64,000 nt of DNA from Apostichopus japonicus (GCF_037975245.1 NC_092573.1:21120265-21184264); one strand, 5' to 3'. Shown: positions 51,547-64,000, counted from the first letter of the stretch. Notes: generated by a model from the letters alone, not told the origin. Numbers and translations are program-made.

Positions 51547-51884
51547 AAAGGGCGTAGGAACCGGGGGCTGGGGGCGTCAGCCCCCAGTGAAAAATATGGG
51601 GGCGGAAGTATCATTCCACCCCCCCCCCCCCCGCTTCGCAAGTCAGAAAACCCCTTTTTCATTTCCAAATGAGAAAAAAATCTCATTTGGAGCACCAAAT
51701 TGCATCTAAGGCCAGGTGAAAATGCAAAATTATTTAAAACATGGAGTGGGTGTTGAAGTGTGCTATATTGCACCAAATTGCATCTGAGGCCACCTGGAAA
51801 TGCAAAAAATTAGACCCCTCCCCCAGGCCGGCCATCAGTCTTCAGCCCCCCCCCCCCACTCAAAAGTACCTTCCTACGCCACTG
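51547..51884. mobile_element. hAT-type MITE (338 bp) with 8-bp target-site duplication
   Basis: The right end cctacgccactg read inward is cagtggcgtaggaag. The left end is a mutated version (aaagggcgtaggaac). The flanks carry an exact 8-bp duplication atatcaag (51539-51546 and 51885-51892). The inside has a ggggct/agccccc palindrome, poly-C, and two copies of a gcaccaaattgcatct motif, and no ORF. Confidence 0.82.
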
Positions 51885-53514
51885 ATATCAAGTGTTATTA
51901 TACGTGAAGTATAGGCAGACAACTCAGGGTATAACAAACGACAACATCCACAGTTAAACAAGAAAAGTAATCCGCCAGAATGTGGATAACCTTTGACCCT
52001 TGGATATGAAATAACATGGACTGTCTTGATGATTACGTCACTAGATGATGTATTCGTCACGTCATAGGTGAAGTTCCGGTCTATTTATGGCACTGATGAC
52101 GTCATGTCGCCAAGTGAGGACGTGGAATTTCACACGCATCAATAACAAAATGTTTATCGTCGATAATTTAATGTATCAATTTATGTCATTTTCAACTCTT
52201 GAAAATGTCGCTCAGCAACACTTTTAAGGTAAATACAATGAAATTTATTGATTAAAGTTTCTGTTAAAGTATCATTTGCTGTCAGTCTTTCAACAATATT
52301 GTGAAATGATTGTCATAGTAACATGTCAATAAATGATATGTGATTCATTTCATATATGTTCGTTACGCTGTTAAGAGAGACAGCGACTGTTTGTCGGAAG
52401 CTTATGGACGAATTTATAAATGGGACACTTAGTGAAATGCTTCTTATAATAATAATAAAACAAATCAGCTCGTTACTAACCCGATAAGGTACCCCACCGC
52501 ACCCAGGTCCTAGGGGGGCGGGGCCAGAGGAAACTACGACCCTAGGGCTCGTGATCAATTTGGAGCCACTAGGGAAATATGAAATAAAGAATATTGTATT
52601 CTTACTTTCAAAATAAACTTCAGGCAAAAATAGAAAGTGCAAAATGGAGAACGGTGACATAATTGTCTCCCAGGTCCGACTTGATTCTCGACGCTACAGA
52701 CAACATCCCACCTTCTATTATTCAATTTCAAACATTGATATCACCGCTCATATCACCCTCCCATCTGTTTTAGTGAGTAATAACAAGCGGCGTACTGTTA
52801 CAGTCATAACCCACCACCCTCACCAAATAACGGTTGCGTCATGAGATGTACATGTGCAATTTGACATGCGACTTGTTCATATGTAAATGAGTTATACTTG
52901 ACCGTCTTGTTAACAATTCTACTATAGTGTATGGCAGGTCAAATAAAGGTCAATGAGTCGGCGCAGACAGAAAGAAGGAGAGGTGGAGAGAGAGGGGGGG
53001 GGGGGGTGGAGAGAGAGAAACAAATGAACAATTGCTATTTAAAGTTCTGTTGCTGACTCACGTACAAGACATACATAAATCTTAAATCATATCATGTTGA
53101 TGTTTGTCGCTTCGTTAATCTTGATTTGGTTTAACCAAATTTTTCATAATGTTAAAAAAAAAAAAAAAAAAAAAACTGGCATAATTATTTATGACATGTT
53201 TGTTGTTGTTAAAAAAAAAAGAAGTTCTGTAGATAAAAAAGGGTATAAGGAATTTTTGTGAACATGCAGCCAAAGGATGTCTAAAACATGTTCATCACAG
53301 CAGAGATTTGATCGGTGGGTCAGATGGGATCACGTGGTCAGGTTCAATGGAAAGTCGAGTTTTATAGACTGAACTTTCAGTTGAAAACTCTTCCATTACA
53401 AGTCATAACGTTTCTTTTCGTTTGACTTGTTTTTTTTTTCAAAACGACTGATTTGTCAGTCATTCGGTTACTGTTCTGTGCCATTACATGTATCTGGCGG
53501 CAGATCTAAGTATG

Positions 53515-53664
53515 AGATCTTTCTAAAAGTGGGTCAGAGTGGGAGGTTAGGGCGGGCCCCGTAGCTGTGATGTCTGAGTTGAAGGGGCACAGATCCTTCT
53601 AAAGTTGGTCAGAGTGGGGGTTGCGGCTGCCCCGTAGCTGTGATGTCTAAGTTGAAGGGGCACC
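53515..53664. repeat. about 75-bp tandem duplication
   Basis: Two adjacent copies running from gatctttctaaaag (gatccttctaaag in the second) through gtcagagtggg and ccccgtagctgtgatgtct to agttgaaggggcac. Confidence 0.85.
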
Positions 53665-56600
53665 GTCAATTTAAGGAGAGGAACGATAGTGGTGTCCTGT
53701 AACTTGGGAAGTTCTTGTACACATGATTGTGGCACAGGTGCAAAGGGGGGGGGTACAATAATCGGCTCAGGGGACACGGCCCGGCTTGGCTACGGGCCTT
53801 GGTAATGGTGGGAAGGAGGTTGGTGGAAGGTTATCTTAAGTCAAAATCATCACCGTTTGAAGACAATGTCGTTCATAACGCTGGGAATTCTCCCCAGTTA
53901 AAGTTGATTACATCCATTGTATCTAGAGCCGAAAACATGTCTCCAATAAAGATCAGAATATTACGCAATCGTTTCGTCAAATATAAGGTCTATAATACGT
54001 ATGGAATAATTGTGTACAAAAGGTTAATATACCTGGCACAGATCTGTATACAAATGTACAGCTTCCATGTTATATAACATCAGTGACGTCATGAATCAGT
54101 TTGGCTGGAAGGACTCAATATGTTCTAACAGACCACAACCACATGTGATTAATTTTGAGATAAATCTGTGAATCGAAGTTTAGACGAAAATCGTCATTTC
54201 TGTTTAGTTAAAGCATAATTTTATCAGTTCATTTTATAGTAGCATAAATGAGTTTCACCTTAATACATAGTGAACGTTGGAGAAAACCAGTATACAACTT
54301 AATCGGATTTATGAGTCTTAGAAAGTGTTGAACTATTCTTTACTTGAAAATCGCGGTGCTCCGTCTATCGACATATATCTTTGTAATACTAAACTTGACT
54401 TCCGGATACACTTTGGCAAATTGCCAAGAGCACTCCGCGTTGCCTAATAGCCATAATAAAATCATAAATCAAGGCATTTCTTGAAGCTGATTTGTTATCA
54501 AATCATGAACAGAGAGAACTGATGGGGCGTTATAAACAAGTTTCTGAAGGAAAAACAAAGAGAACGAGCTGATTTGTTATCGATAGCTCACAACACAAAT
54601 AGGTCAAAAATAATCATTACTGCTGGAAATTGGATGACTATAGTGTTTTCGCATGTCGTGAACTTTACTTCATCTCACCACTAATGGGCGTGCCAGTTTT
54701 ATTCTGTCGATCAGACATGCGCATGTCGTATTTCTGTTCATATAGGGATATCTAACCAGATAGTATACTTACTATTAGAGTACCAGCAAATGTCTTTTGT
54801 TGTAAGCCACGCCCACTTTATTCTACTCTTCCGCCTTTTTAGGTGTTTAGACCCCGACAGAAATCTCCAGAATCTTGAAACTTTGAAAGACAGAAATATG
54901 TGGAGGTGAAAGTTTTTTGAGGTTTCTGGGTGAACGAATTCCAAGTATCGTAACAGATCATCAAGACATTTCAGTTTAAAACTTATATAGTTAAACCTTC
55001 CAATTGCTTATTTGAAATTTTGGACAATGCCATAAACCATAGAACGCCGTTATGGACAATTAACCGTTACGACTGTCTGATCGTTAAACGTTGAAAGATG
55101 TATACAAATCTGCAAAATAAGATTATATACAACGGTAAACAACGCGTCATGTTTAGAGGTTTCTTTCTTTCTTTCTTTTTGCTTTACACTAAATGTATGT
55201 TTCTCTTTCGGCGATCCATGGAAACCTTTTCACACTTAAGGTGTCAATCGATTCCGATGTAAATGACAGATTGGTTTGAAAGGCTCCTCAAAAATGAAAA
55301 ACTTTTGCCACTCAAAATTTTGATAATTTCATTTATCAAAATCGTTTCTCTGTCCCGTGAGAATGTTTATCAAATATTTATTTTGGCAGATTAAATATTT
55401 GGACACATAGAAAAATGTGTCATGTTATGAAATGACAGTTATACAAACCAATCTTGTGCTCTGTGTTATGCGTTATTACGATATGTATACCAAAGTACGT
55501 TATTTTTTTTTTTATCATTTTGGTAAAATTAAGTGACTTTAATAAAACAAACAACAGAACTAAACGAAGAAGAAGAAGAAGAAAACAAAATAGATAAAGA
55601 ATAAGTAGAAGAATCATAAGAAATAATAAGAAGGACCGTGTATATATCAAGTGATGCTTTACGTAACATGCCAAAAGGCCTTGGTACGTACAATATAGTA
55701 TGTAATATTACGTTTCGGAATTTCCAACTTTTGTAAATTAAATACTATTACATTAAATGGTTAGACTGAGTACGGTTTACTCGTTGATTTGAAGATTGAA
55801 AACGAGTCAATTAAATGGAATTAGAGTTACAACCAACGTAAGAATTTTTTTTTTATGTGAACCGTATAAGATTGTTATTGCGTGAGCGTGACTCGCTTAT
55901 TCTTATATAACAAGAATAAAATTGATAAAAATAGGAACCCCTAAATAATTCCGAGGCTTTTGCCAGGCCCACAACTGTATACGCATTAGATATCTATGAC
56001 TTCTACATTACACATTACTGTGCGCGGTACCCCCTGCGTTCTCTTAGCCCATCCGCGAGCTTTACCTATGATCTTTACTGTATTTGTAATACGCTATAAT
56101 GGTACAAAAACAGACCATCACTATATTATATATAAGTACTTGTTCGAATCTAAGGAGGTACGTGCGTGCGCGCGCGCAAACAAAAATAGAGGAAGGGGGG
56201 GGGGAGGAAAGATGGAAAGGAGCATCACACGGTGACGTGTGACCTACTTTTTGTTCTACAGAGAAATATGACGAATCGACAAAATGAGATTTTTTTTTTC
56301 CTTTTGTGCAGACAGTAAAATGAGCGATGGTTACCTTGCCTACGTCTGAAGGTTTGGCTTTCTGTCAAACTAGTTAGATATTGTACTTTATGACATGACT
56401 GATTTTGTATACACCTTGAATAAACGACAGGTGAACAGTTGTTTTTGTAACTTTTTATGACTCTAAAAATGCGATCAATTTTGAAAAAAAAATAATGGAT
56501 TATCGGTCCTCACTGTCAGTAAAGGAAATAGATTGTCTAAAAGAAGCAAAGGGCGGGGGGGGGGGGGGGGGGGAGGGAACGAAGAAAGAAGTAAGATCGG

Positions 56601-56817
56601 TAAAACTTCAACCTTTGATATTTCTATATTGTCTGGAATTTGACAAAAAACATATTGTTACTTGCAGGTGAGAAATATACTTCAAAATTGAAAGCTAGGC
56701 TTTTTGATGGATGTGCGTTGTCGACAATACAAAAAAAAGAAAGAAGGAACTAGTAGTATTGTATTTGATGAGGTAAGGGCATCAAATGAGTGTCGCCAAA
56801 ATATGTCGAAGTCTCTC

Positions 56818-57104
56818 ATTGGCGAATGCTGTCTGATCTCAGCTCATTGGTTGAAAGACAACGTGGGCGTGGCTTAAAGGAATATTAATATATAAAGTGT
56901 GACAGTCATGTTGGCTTTCTGATTTAAGTTAAGTTTAGTTCTAACTATCCAAAGTTTTAAATCCGATTTAGGACAGTTTAGTTTATTTAAACAATTTAAC
57001 GACAAATAATGAGTAAAATTGCGTTTAAGAGAGCCATCACAAGCAGCCTAACATTTTGATTGGTCGGTTTTTTGACGTAATGACGGAATAGACTATATAT
57101 AATG
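56818..57104 (+). promoter_or_regulatory. two promoter-like modules in tandem inside the ADAMTS-like intron
   Basis: Module 1 has ATTGG (inverted CCAAT) at 56818 and 56846, a GC-box-like gtgggcgtggc at 56863-56873 and TATATAAAG at 56889-56897. Module 2 has ATTGG at 57059, a CRE-like TGACGTAA at 57073-57080 and TATATATAA at 57094-57102. No open frame longer than a short peptide follows either, so this could be an alternative promoter, a non-coding transcript or chance. Confidence 0.35.
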
Positions 57105-58169
57105 ATGAACCTAGTGGAAAGCGTGGAAATTATATCAAGGTTTATCAACTTTGGTTGGTGAAAAGGAGGAGAATGGATATTTTTCTGATCAATAATGAAT
57201 TACTCTATAGGTGAAATGATGGAGACATGAAAAACATAAAATTACCTATTTTTGTTAACACTTTAGACACAAACAAAATTTAGAATCATGATAGCTATAC
57301 GCACATTATAAAGATAACGCGAGCTTAACAATCACGGTACAACCCGACTGGGGAGGTGAGGGGGGGGGGGAGGAGAAAAAAGTCCCTATTAGATTTTTAA
57401 CTTTTTTCCTTTTGCAACCAAGTAGACAGGTGTTACTCACTCTGCGTTAGGTCTGGAAGAGACCATCATTATACAAAATTTGAAGAAAAAAAAGTCGTCG
57501 GATTCGTTCGTGACATTTGTCGATTTTTAGCTTGATTCTGATAGGATCTCCTTGTCACGTATAGGATCAATTTGTATAGTTCAGTGATTGCATCAAAAGA
57601 AGAGATTTGCACCCGTAGGGCTTTAACGGTTGAACCATTTAATGTCATAAAATATAATACATAATATATATAGTGAGTAATTAAAGCTGCACTGTGGATT
57701 TGGGTCTATAACTAAGTTACACATTTGTTTTTTTTTAACATGAGTTGTAATATTTGGGCATGATTCGATACCTCTTTGTCATATTAATGCGGTCGGTTGT
57801 ATCCTTGGTATATAACGAGAAATTTGCTTGAGATGATACATATTGTGTATTACACAAATGTAAGTCAATTTTTTTTTAAATATATTTTTATCCATTTTGG
57901 TGCGATTCTTGAGGACTAACGTAAAGATGTTTGTGTTTTCTCGGTATACATTACCTTCGTGTTAACGGTTAAATATGCTAACAGAGAGAGGAGTCCGTGC
58001 CTGTACTCATATTACAGCATAACTGCCGTAACTCAGTCTTGCTCGTCTCCAATGGACTTGTACTCGTACTCGAGACATTTTGGACTCTAGTGTACATTCT
58101 AGTACAAACTTCAGTACTCGCAATAAGAGCTGCCGTGTACTCCTACCTGTAGTGTTATTAACGGAAATT

Positions 58170-58690
58170 CTACTTGTACTCATACTCATGCTGTCGTACT
58201 CATGCTGTCGTACTCATACTCATGCTGTCGTACTTGTAGTCATGATCTTGTACTCTTGCTCATAATGTTGTACTCTTACTCATGATGTTGTACTCTTGCT
58301 CATCCTGTTCTACTCGTACGCACACTGTTGTATTCATACTCATGCTGTTGTACTTGTAGTTATGCTGTTGAACTCGTACTCATGTTCTTGTACTCGTACT
58401 CATGCTGTTGTACTCGTACTCATGCTGTTGTACTCTTACTCATAATTTTGTACTCTTACTCATGATGTTGTACTCGTACTCATGCTGCCGTACTCGTACT
58501 CATGATGTTGTACTCGTACTCATGCTGTTGTACACATACTCATTCTGTCGTACTCGTACTCATGTTGTTGTACTCGTACTCATGCTATTGTAATCGTACT
58601 CATGCTGTTGTACTCGTACTCATGCTGTTGTACTTGTACTCATGCTGTTGTATTCGTCGTACTCATGCTGTTGTACTCGTTCTACAATTC
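58170..58690. repeat. 14-20 bp minisatellite, array 2 (inverted relative to array 1)
   Basis: Units of tactcgtactcatgctgttg and shorter variants, the reverse complement of the unit at 41.6-42.1 kb. The left flank from about 58040 holds diverged gtactcgtactc fragments. Confidence 0.9.
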
Positions 58691-59711
58691 TGATACTAGT
58701 AAAGACACCAATGAATAATTTATCCGAAATGCTTAGTCAAATAGTCAAATAGCTATTCAAGTTTAAAAATGTATATTACCGTAGTTTGTACCCATGGCAG
58801 TAACCATATTGCTGTATAATATGCAAATTACGGAGCCTTTTAAAACAATTCACACAAAATGTGAATACTATAACCTATTCCTTCTACTAACTTCAACTAA
58901 ATGAAATTAAGGTCCAACGTAAACTCTGATTTGACTTAACATAATTTATTCCATTGAAACATCCTTCTTCCTTCTTAGTTTTTGTTTTGTTTTGTTTTGT
59001 TTTTTGGCAAAATAAGTGAATTAAATAGAAGTAGCAATATCAAGAAAGTTCAGATGAGACACTTTATAGGACGCTACATAATGTTAATGTTATTCTTCGG
59101 TCATCTAAGTTAGGTGAGGGGGTCAGCGGTCTACAGCCCCCTAGCTGGCCTGGGGTCAGTTGTGCTCGGGTAGACATGGAGGGTGCCGCAAAAATGTGGG
59201 GCAATGGATAGTGTATTCTCATGCTCGTATAGTTATACTTGACGAAACATGAATATTGCAATAACCACCCAAAAAAGGGGGGACCGACCGACCGACCTGG
59301 CCCTCCACGCCTCTGGTTACCTTGGCAGGAGAGATGCATTGGGGGGGGGGGGGAGTTAACTAAATATTTATTTCGTGCAGTGAAACATCATAGTTAACAT
59401 CTCTGGCTATGCTGCAGGATTAGCCTCAACTGCCCCCCCCCCCCCCGCCACGCCACGCCGCCCCGCCCCGCCAGAAAATGTTTAAGTGTTAGTTTAGCTT
59501 GGATTGATTTGAGTGTGCTGAAGTTTTTCTAACAGAATGGTCGGCACTTCAATAGCTGCAATATGTCACTTTAATTTATGCATGTTATTTCTTTTCTGTT
59601 GCCATACCCTATATATGAACCCGTCTTATTAGCTATGACGAGTGATTGAGGACAGACATCTAACGATATCTTGACTACCAAATGCCCCAGGCATAACATC
59701 TAGGGGTTGCA

Positions 59712-59975
59712 TGTAGACCCTTCACAGTAGGGGAATGTACATTCAAAGAAAATATCCTAAGTTTGCAAAAAGAGGTAGGGAAAAATAAAAACATATGTAG
59801 GTAACCAATTTTCCCAAGGTTAATTTTAGATCATAACCGAACGTCTGCCTTTATATGACCTTCAGACGAACCACCAAGCCGTGGAACTGTAAACCAGTTT
59901 TGAGTGCTTATGCAAGTTTGGGTTTGCCTGGTTAACTTTATAAGTTTACTCACATGGTGGCAGCGGTGGGACAAG
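59712..59975 (+). mobile_element. possible LTR (59712-59954) followed by primer-binding-site-like sequence
   Basis: The segment starts tgtagacccttcacagtagg and ends ctcaca, that is TG...CA, with an internal aataaa. It is followed without gap by tggtggcagcggtgggac, which resembles the PBS region that follows many Gypsy-type 5' LTRs. A second, diverged copy tggtggcagaggtggga is at 60114. No gag-pol coding is present, so this would be a truncated remnant. Confidence 0.38.
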
Positions 59976-60519
59976 AAGGCAAATAACAGACAAAACATAA
60001 CAAGAACAAAAGTTATTATAAAAATATCGTGCTTGACTGTTTACGCGATCCATTTAGGTATTAAGATATCATGGTGATACATGTTTGAGTGATCACGATT
60101 GAGTGTAATTGCATGGTGGCAGAGGTGGGATGAGCATGTAAGAAGACAGAGAGAAAGTAAAGAAAAAAGGAGAACAAAACTGAGACAAGTGTAGGTGTGA
60201 ATTGCAACATGTATGCGGCAGTTTTAAGGAGCCAACTATTTATGATAAGCGAGGACTTGGAAGATTGATGACAATGATTTTTAATTTAATTTCACATGAA
60301 CTAATTAATTATTAAATTATGTGGTTTAGTGCAATATTTAGGCATCGTCAAGAATACAACCAATAAGGAAACGCAGAAAAATCTATGTAAAAGTACAGCA
60401 AGCATACCCCGATAAGAGCATTGTCAAATATGAACATTTTTTTGTCATCGGCCAAGCTTTATTTATATTGGTAATTTGTATATAGAAGGATGGCATTACG
60501 ACGTTTAATTTCACACACA

Positions 60520-60625
60520 TTTTGCAGGCATCGTGAGGGCTTCTCTGGAAAGCAGTGCTTCTGCACTGAGCAGGACTACCCTCATTAAGGATGACAATCA
60601 TAATAAAAAAATATATATAAAAAAA
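60520..60625. mobile_element. possible retroposon 3' end
   Basis: It contains a short hairpin (cagtgcttctgcactg) followed by accctcattaaggatg and an A-rich tail, aataaaaaaatatatataaaa. The layout suggests a retroposon end, but with no coding or duplication to confirm it. Confidence 0.25.
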
Positions 60626-61183
60626 TCGTGGAGATACAGAAAAGTTTTTGCGAAATGTTAAGAAAGCATCTGGCAGGTGTAAAGCCAGTGATGTTTATAA
60701 TGATTTCTCTTTAAGATGTACAAACTTTTATGGAAGATCATTTTTCTTACACATTCATGTTGTATATTAATGATATTATAGGAGGGAAGAGAACATTGAC
60801 AGCTAATCAAACTCTCCAAATGTGTCACATTTTATATAGGCTACAGGAAACAGCAATAGTTTTAATAGGAAATAGTTCTAAGCTTTTCAGAATATCTACC
60901 ACTATGACGTCACAGATCCCCTCCTGTGATTTACTTCCTGTAGTATAAGGAAGGTTTTTATTGGTAAAACAATATATAGTTTACATTCCAACGACCACAT
61001 ATATATAATGTAGTTAGAAACAAGATATTTCGATGACTTTCTTTCGACTAAATAGCGTGTGGTATTTTACTCTTCCATATATAAGTGTCACTGTGACACT
61101 TCGATGGCAGAAAATGTGACACTGTCACATTGTCCTATCACGGGAAATTTCCTTTTGAACATTGCCGTTCTTACATGTGGGAG

Positions 61184-61655
61184 CAGGGATGTGCCCACGC
61201 TGGGCGGCACTGGGCGGCCCCGCCCAGCACTAAAAATTACCGCCCAGCACTGTCTTAAAAATCGTGAATCCCGCCCAGCACTATTTTCATCTAAAATCCC
61301 GACATTCCTAACAATATATTCAACATAAATTGGGCCTATCCTATGCCAAATTCATACAGACTAATAATGCATCAGTTACGCATGCGAGAAACATTACTTA
61401 CGGCTCTCAATCGGTCCCTTAAAGTCTCTTGAAACCAACTAATAACTGTTACCAGGTACGTAATATATTTCACTAAAAAAAAAAGGTCAATTGTTAGCAA
61501 AACTAGTACTTGTGTATGTGCTTAAAAAGCTATACAAGTGCCAGCATTTGGCATCAGAGCACCTTAAAAAATCGAAAAATTTCTCAAAGGGGAGGGGAAC
61601 GAGGGGGAGGGGGCGATCAGTATACCCGGCACTCAGGAAATCCTGGGCACATCCC
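61184..61655. mobile_element. hAT-like non-autonomous element (about 472 bp)
   Basis: Left end cagggatgtgccca and right end tgggcacatccc are inverted matches. The flanking octamers tgtgggag (61176-61183) and tatgggag (61656-61663) match at 7 of 8 positions. The inside has three copies of a cgcccagcact motif and a G-rich tract, and no ORF. Confidence 0.65.
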
Positions 61656-64000
61656 TATGGGAGTATATTAACTTTTCACAGACAGTCATTCTCAAACATG
61701 AGAATAATTCTCAATGGCAATCCTAAAATGTTTTGGCCGTAATGTGTGCTCCCTGCCAGTTTTCAAAACCAAAAATAGAATAATCTACCTAAAATTGAAG
61801 GCCGTACAACAAAGCCTTGTTTTGGGATACGTAAGGGTATTTTATCTCTGTGTGATAGAAGTTCTATATATATATATTGGTTATTACATCGCATCTCATT
61901 AACTCAGTGTTTCGTTCTTGAATTCTTGCCAAATTCTCCGTCTCCTGCTCGAAGAAAGAAAAAAAAGAAAGTACATCAGGTGTCAGCTAACTTTTACAAC
62001 CACCCCATGCGGGTATGTGTCACGCAACGATTTGGCATGCTAGTAATTCGAACGGAGAGGTCGCGACGGGGTTGCGAACGGAAAAAGAAATTGCTTATCT
62101 ACTCCTATTCATCTCGTGAAATTGTTTGTCAAGAAGTCGATATTTCAAAACCAACGAACTTAAAAAATTTAGTCAACGGTATGTGGAGTCACAAATGAGA
62201 TGATTGTGTATATCACAGTTGGAATTTAATTTAGGCTTTCTTTCTTTAACCGACTGTCCATTGATTTATCAATGTCTGTGACGTCATCCGACCTTATGCA
62301 TATGCATGAAGTGAAAGCTTACGTTCCTCCTCTTAGCCGTACGTGTACGTGTTCTTAGCTTTGACTCTCGAACAAGTTTGACAATACTATTTATTCACAT
62401 ATTTGCTGCTGTTGTTGTTTAAAACGTAATTGAAATAAATAATAATGATAGTTAGCGTCGTAAGGGGTGGGAGACGGGGTAGAGGGGAGGAGGAGGGGAA
62501 GGGGGTAGAGTGCATGTTCATGTATCTGGTATTACAGGGATCGAAACAGAAGTTTTTTTACTGAATATAAGCGTTATACATGGATTAATTGTTAACTTTA
62601 CAAAACGAAATATAGCCGAGAGAGTAGCGGATAACTTTTGGGAAGGGGTGGGTGGATGGGCGAGGGAGGGGAGGGAGGGGGAGGTGGTGGGTGGTTTAGA
62701 CTGAAGTTCCCCAGTTTTCTTAGTTAAGGTGGATATTACGTATTCCCTGCCCCTCCCCCCTACGATCAAGCAGCCATGAAACGGCAAAGTGATCGTGTTG
62801 TTTACATCTGTTACCAAATCGTTACGCAATTTTGAAACATTGTAATCACTACAGTTCTACACATGCAAACGCGGTGTCAATGTTTACCCAAATTGCACTG
62901 TCTGAGCACAAAGTCATGGAAGAAATTGGGCGCTGAAAGCTAGTTGGCGTTAAATGTGTTCAGTTTGATGAAGAGAAGAGATCAGATTATCCATAAATTT
63001 TGGTATTTATCTGTGTACATGGACACAATGCCCATCCAGTGTTCCTTCAACAACCCATGAATCAGTTTTTACATTTCTGTCTAAATAACGTAATAAACCA
63101 TCATGGAAAGGCCTCTCTTCAACGGATCACACCGGAAGAATGACGTAAACGGCATTCTCAAATAAATCTTTAAAATATATCATAAATATTTGATAAACTT
63201 TTCACTTGCGCCTCTTGTCTCCATCCATAACCCGTAACTAAGTGACTTTATCTTTCGTCAATCCATCAGTTCCAACGGGGGGAACAGAGGGGGAGAGTAA
63301 GTTCTGTAAATTCTATATTTATTGTTATTATTCTTGTTACATAAGACCGTTCAATATTTATGTCAAAACACAAAATACAATCATTTATGACCGCTACTAA
63401 TTCAGATATTGTTTACATAATCGTTTCGTCGTCTGACAAAACTCGTTTTAAGCTGTTCAAGACAGTGCCAATATATTTGGTTCTCTTTTCAAAGCATTCT
63501 TTTTGAATTGTTTTGAAATCAGGTCGTTTCTTTGGGACTCAAAAGTGGGTCGCAATATGGACCTCTTCTCAAATTGGGATGAGGGCAAATATCGTATCAT
63601 TGTAAACTAAGGACACGGCTAACAGGCTTGAGGAATTCAGGTCGCTGGTTGGTACTGAGGATCAAAGGGAAAAAAGAAGTATGTTACATCAAGGCATCCG
63701 TCGTATACTTGGCAAAGAGAAAAAGAGAGAGAACAGATTAAAAAAAAATTTACTGCCATAACTGGGTTAATTCAAAGTCATTGACCACCCCTCCTTTGAT
63801 GTAGTTGAATAATATCGGTTTGATATTTAAAAGAGGTCAAAGTTTATTTAAGATCTATTTGTCAGTCTACGAACGAGTCCACACTATGCTATTTTTCTAA
63901 TGTGTAATTTTTGCTGACATAGTGAGCCCTCCCCATCCCCACCCCACCCCATCCCAACCCCCGATTCTTATATGCAAAGTAGGTTAGATGTATAAGGAAA

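Larger units (their letters stand above)
50475..64000 (+). other. ADAMTS-like intron 2 (open at window end), no further exon recognised
   Basis: The donor at 50475 should splice to an exon continuing after C-S-G-L (normally a Gly-rich start of the next propeptide part). No such exon was recognised in the remaining 13.5 kb, so the gene probably continues past the window. Short exons could have been missed by eye. Repeats and regulatory-looking sites within it are listed separately. Confidence 0.5.

Overview
This is an AT-rich, intron-rich, repeat-dense metazoan nuclear window. Three genes can be supported, all on the + strand and all interrupted by introns with GT/AG boundaries. They are the 3' half of an alpha-arrestin (ARRDC2/3/4-like), a complete secreted cyclophilin of the ninaA/cyclophilin-B type, and the 5' end of an ADAMTS-like metalloprotease (signal peptide plus reprolysin-type propeptide). 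The gene set, intron sizes, tRNA-derived SINEs, hAT-type miniature elements, a Penelope-like retroelement and many poly-G/poly-C runs fit a marine invertebrate. A holothurian or other echinoderm is plausible, but nothing here proves it. No prokaryotic operons, CRISPR arrays or rRNA are visible.

Layout. 1-4716: last four coding exons of the alpha-arrestin, whose introns hold a CT-rich minisatellite, a tRNA-like element, a non-LTR retroposon 3' end, a foldback element and a SINE copy. 4717-13369: intergenic/3'UTR with nothing recognised. 13370-21430: cyclophilin gene, with TATA box, a non-coding first exon, four coding exons and a poly(A) signal; its introns carry an antisense SINE and a foldback hairpin. 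21430-48300: about 27 kb with no host gene recognised but many repeats: hAT-like elements, a 23-bp minisatellite, a trinucleotide tract, a roughly 125-bp tandem repeat split by a SINE, a decayed Penelope-like element with an (AT)n tract, a very large (GGAGA)n array, and a CAGCATGAGTACGAGTA-type minisatellite. 48338-64000: ADAMTS-like promoter and first two coding exons, followed by at least 13.5 kb of apparent intron. That intron contains palindromic CRE sites, promoter-like modules, two more hAT-like elements, a possible LTR fragment, and the same minisatellite as at 41.6 kb in inverted orientation.

The genes do not form a pathway. The alpha-arrestin is a cytosolic adaptor for NEDD4-type ubiquitin ligases, the cyclophilin is a secretory-pathway foldase, and the ADAMTS-like protein is a secreted protease. 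The least explained material is non-coding: a SINE family whose copies keep RNA-like hairpins including a C(TTCG)G loop, four long inverted repeats, the inverted minisatellite pair, and a cluster of exact TGACGTCA sites. I could run no searches; family names rest on motif recognition by eye.
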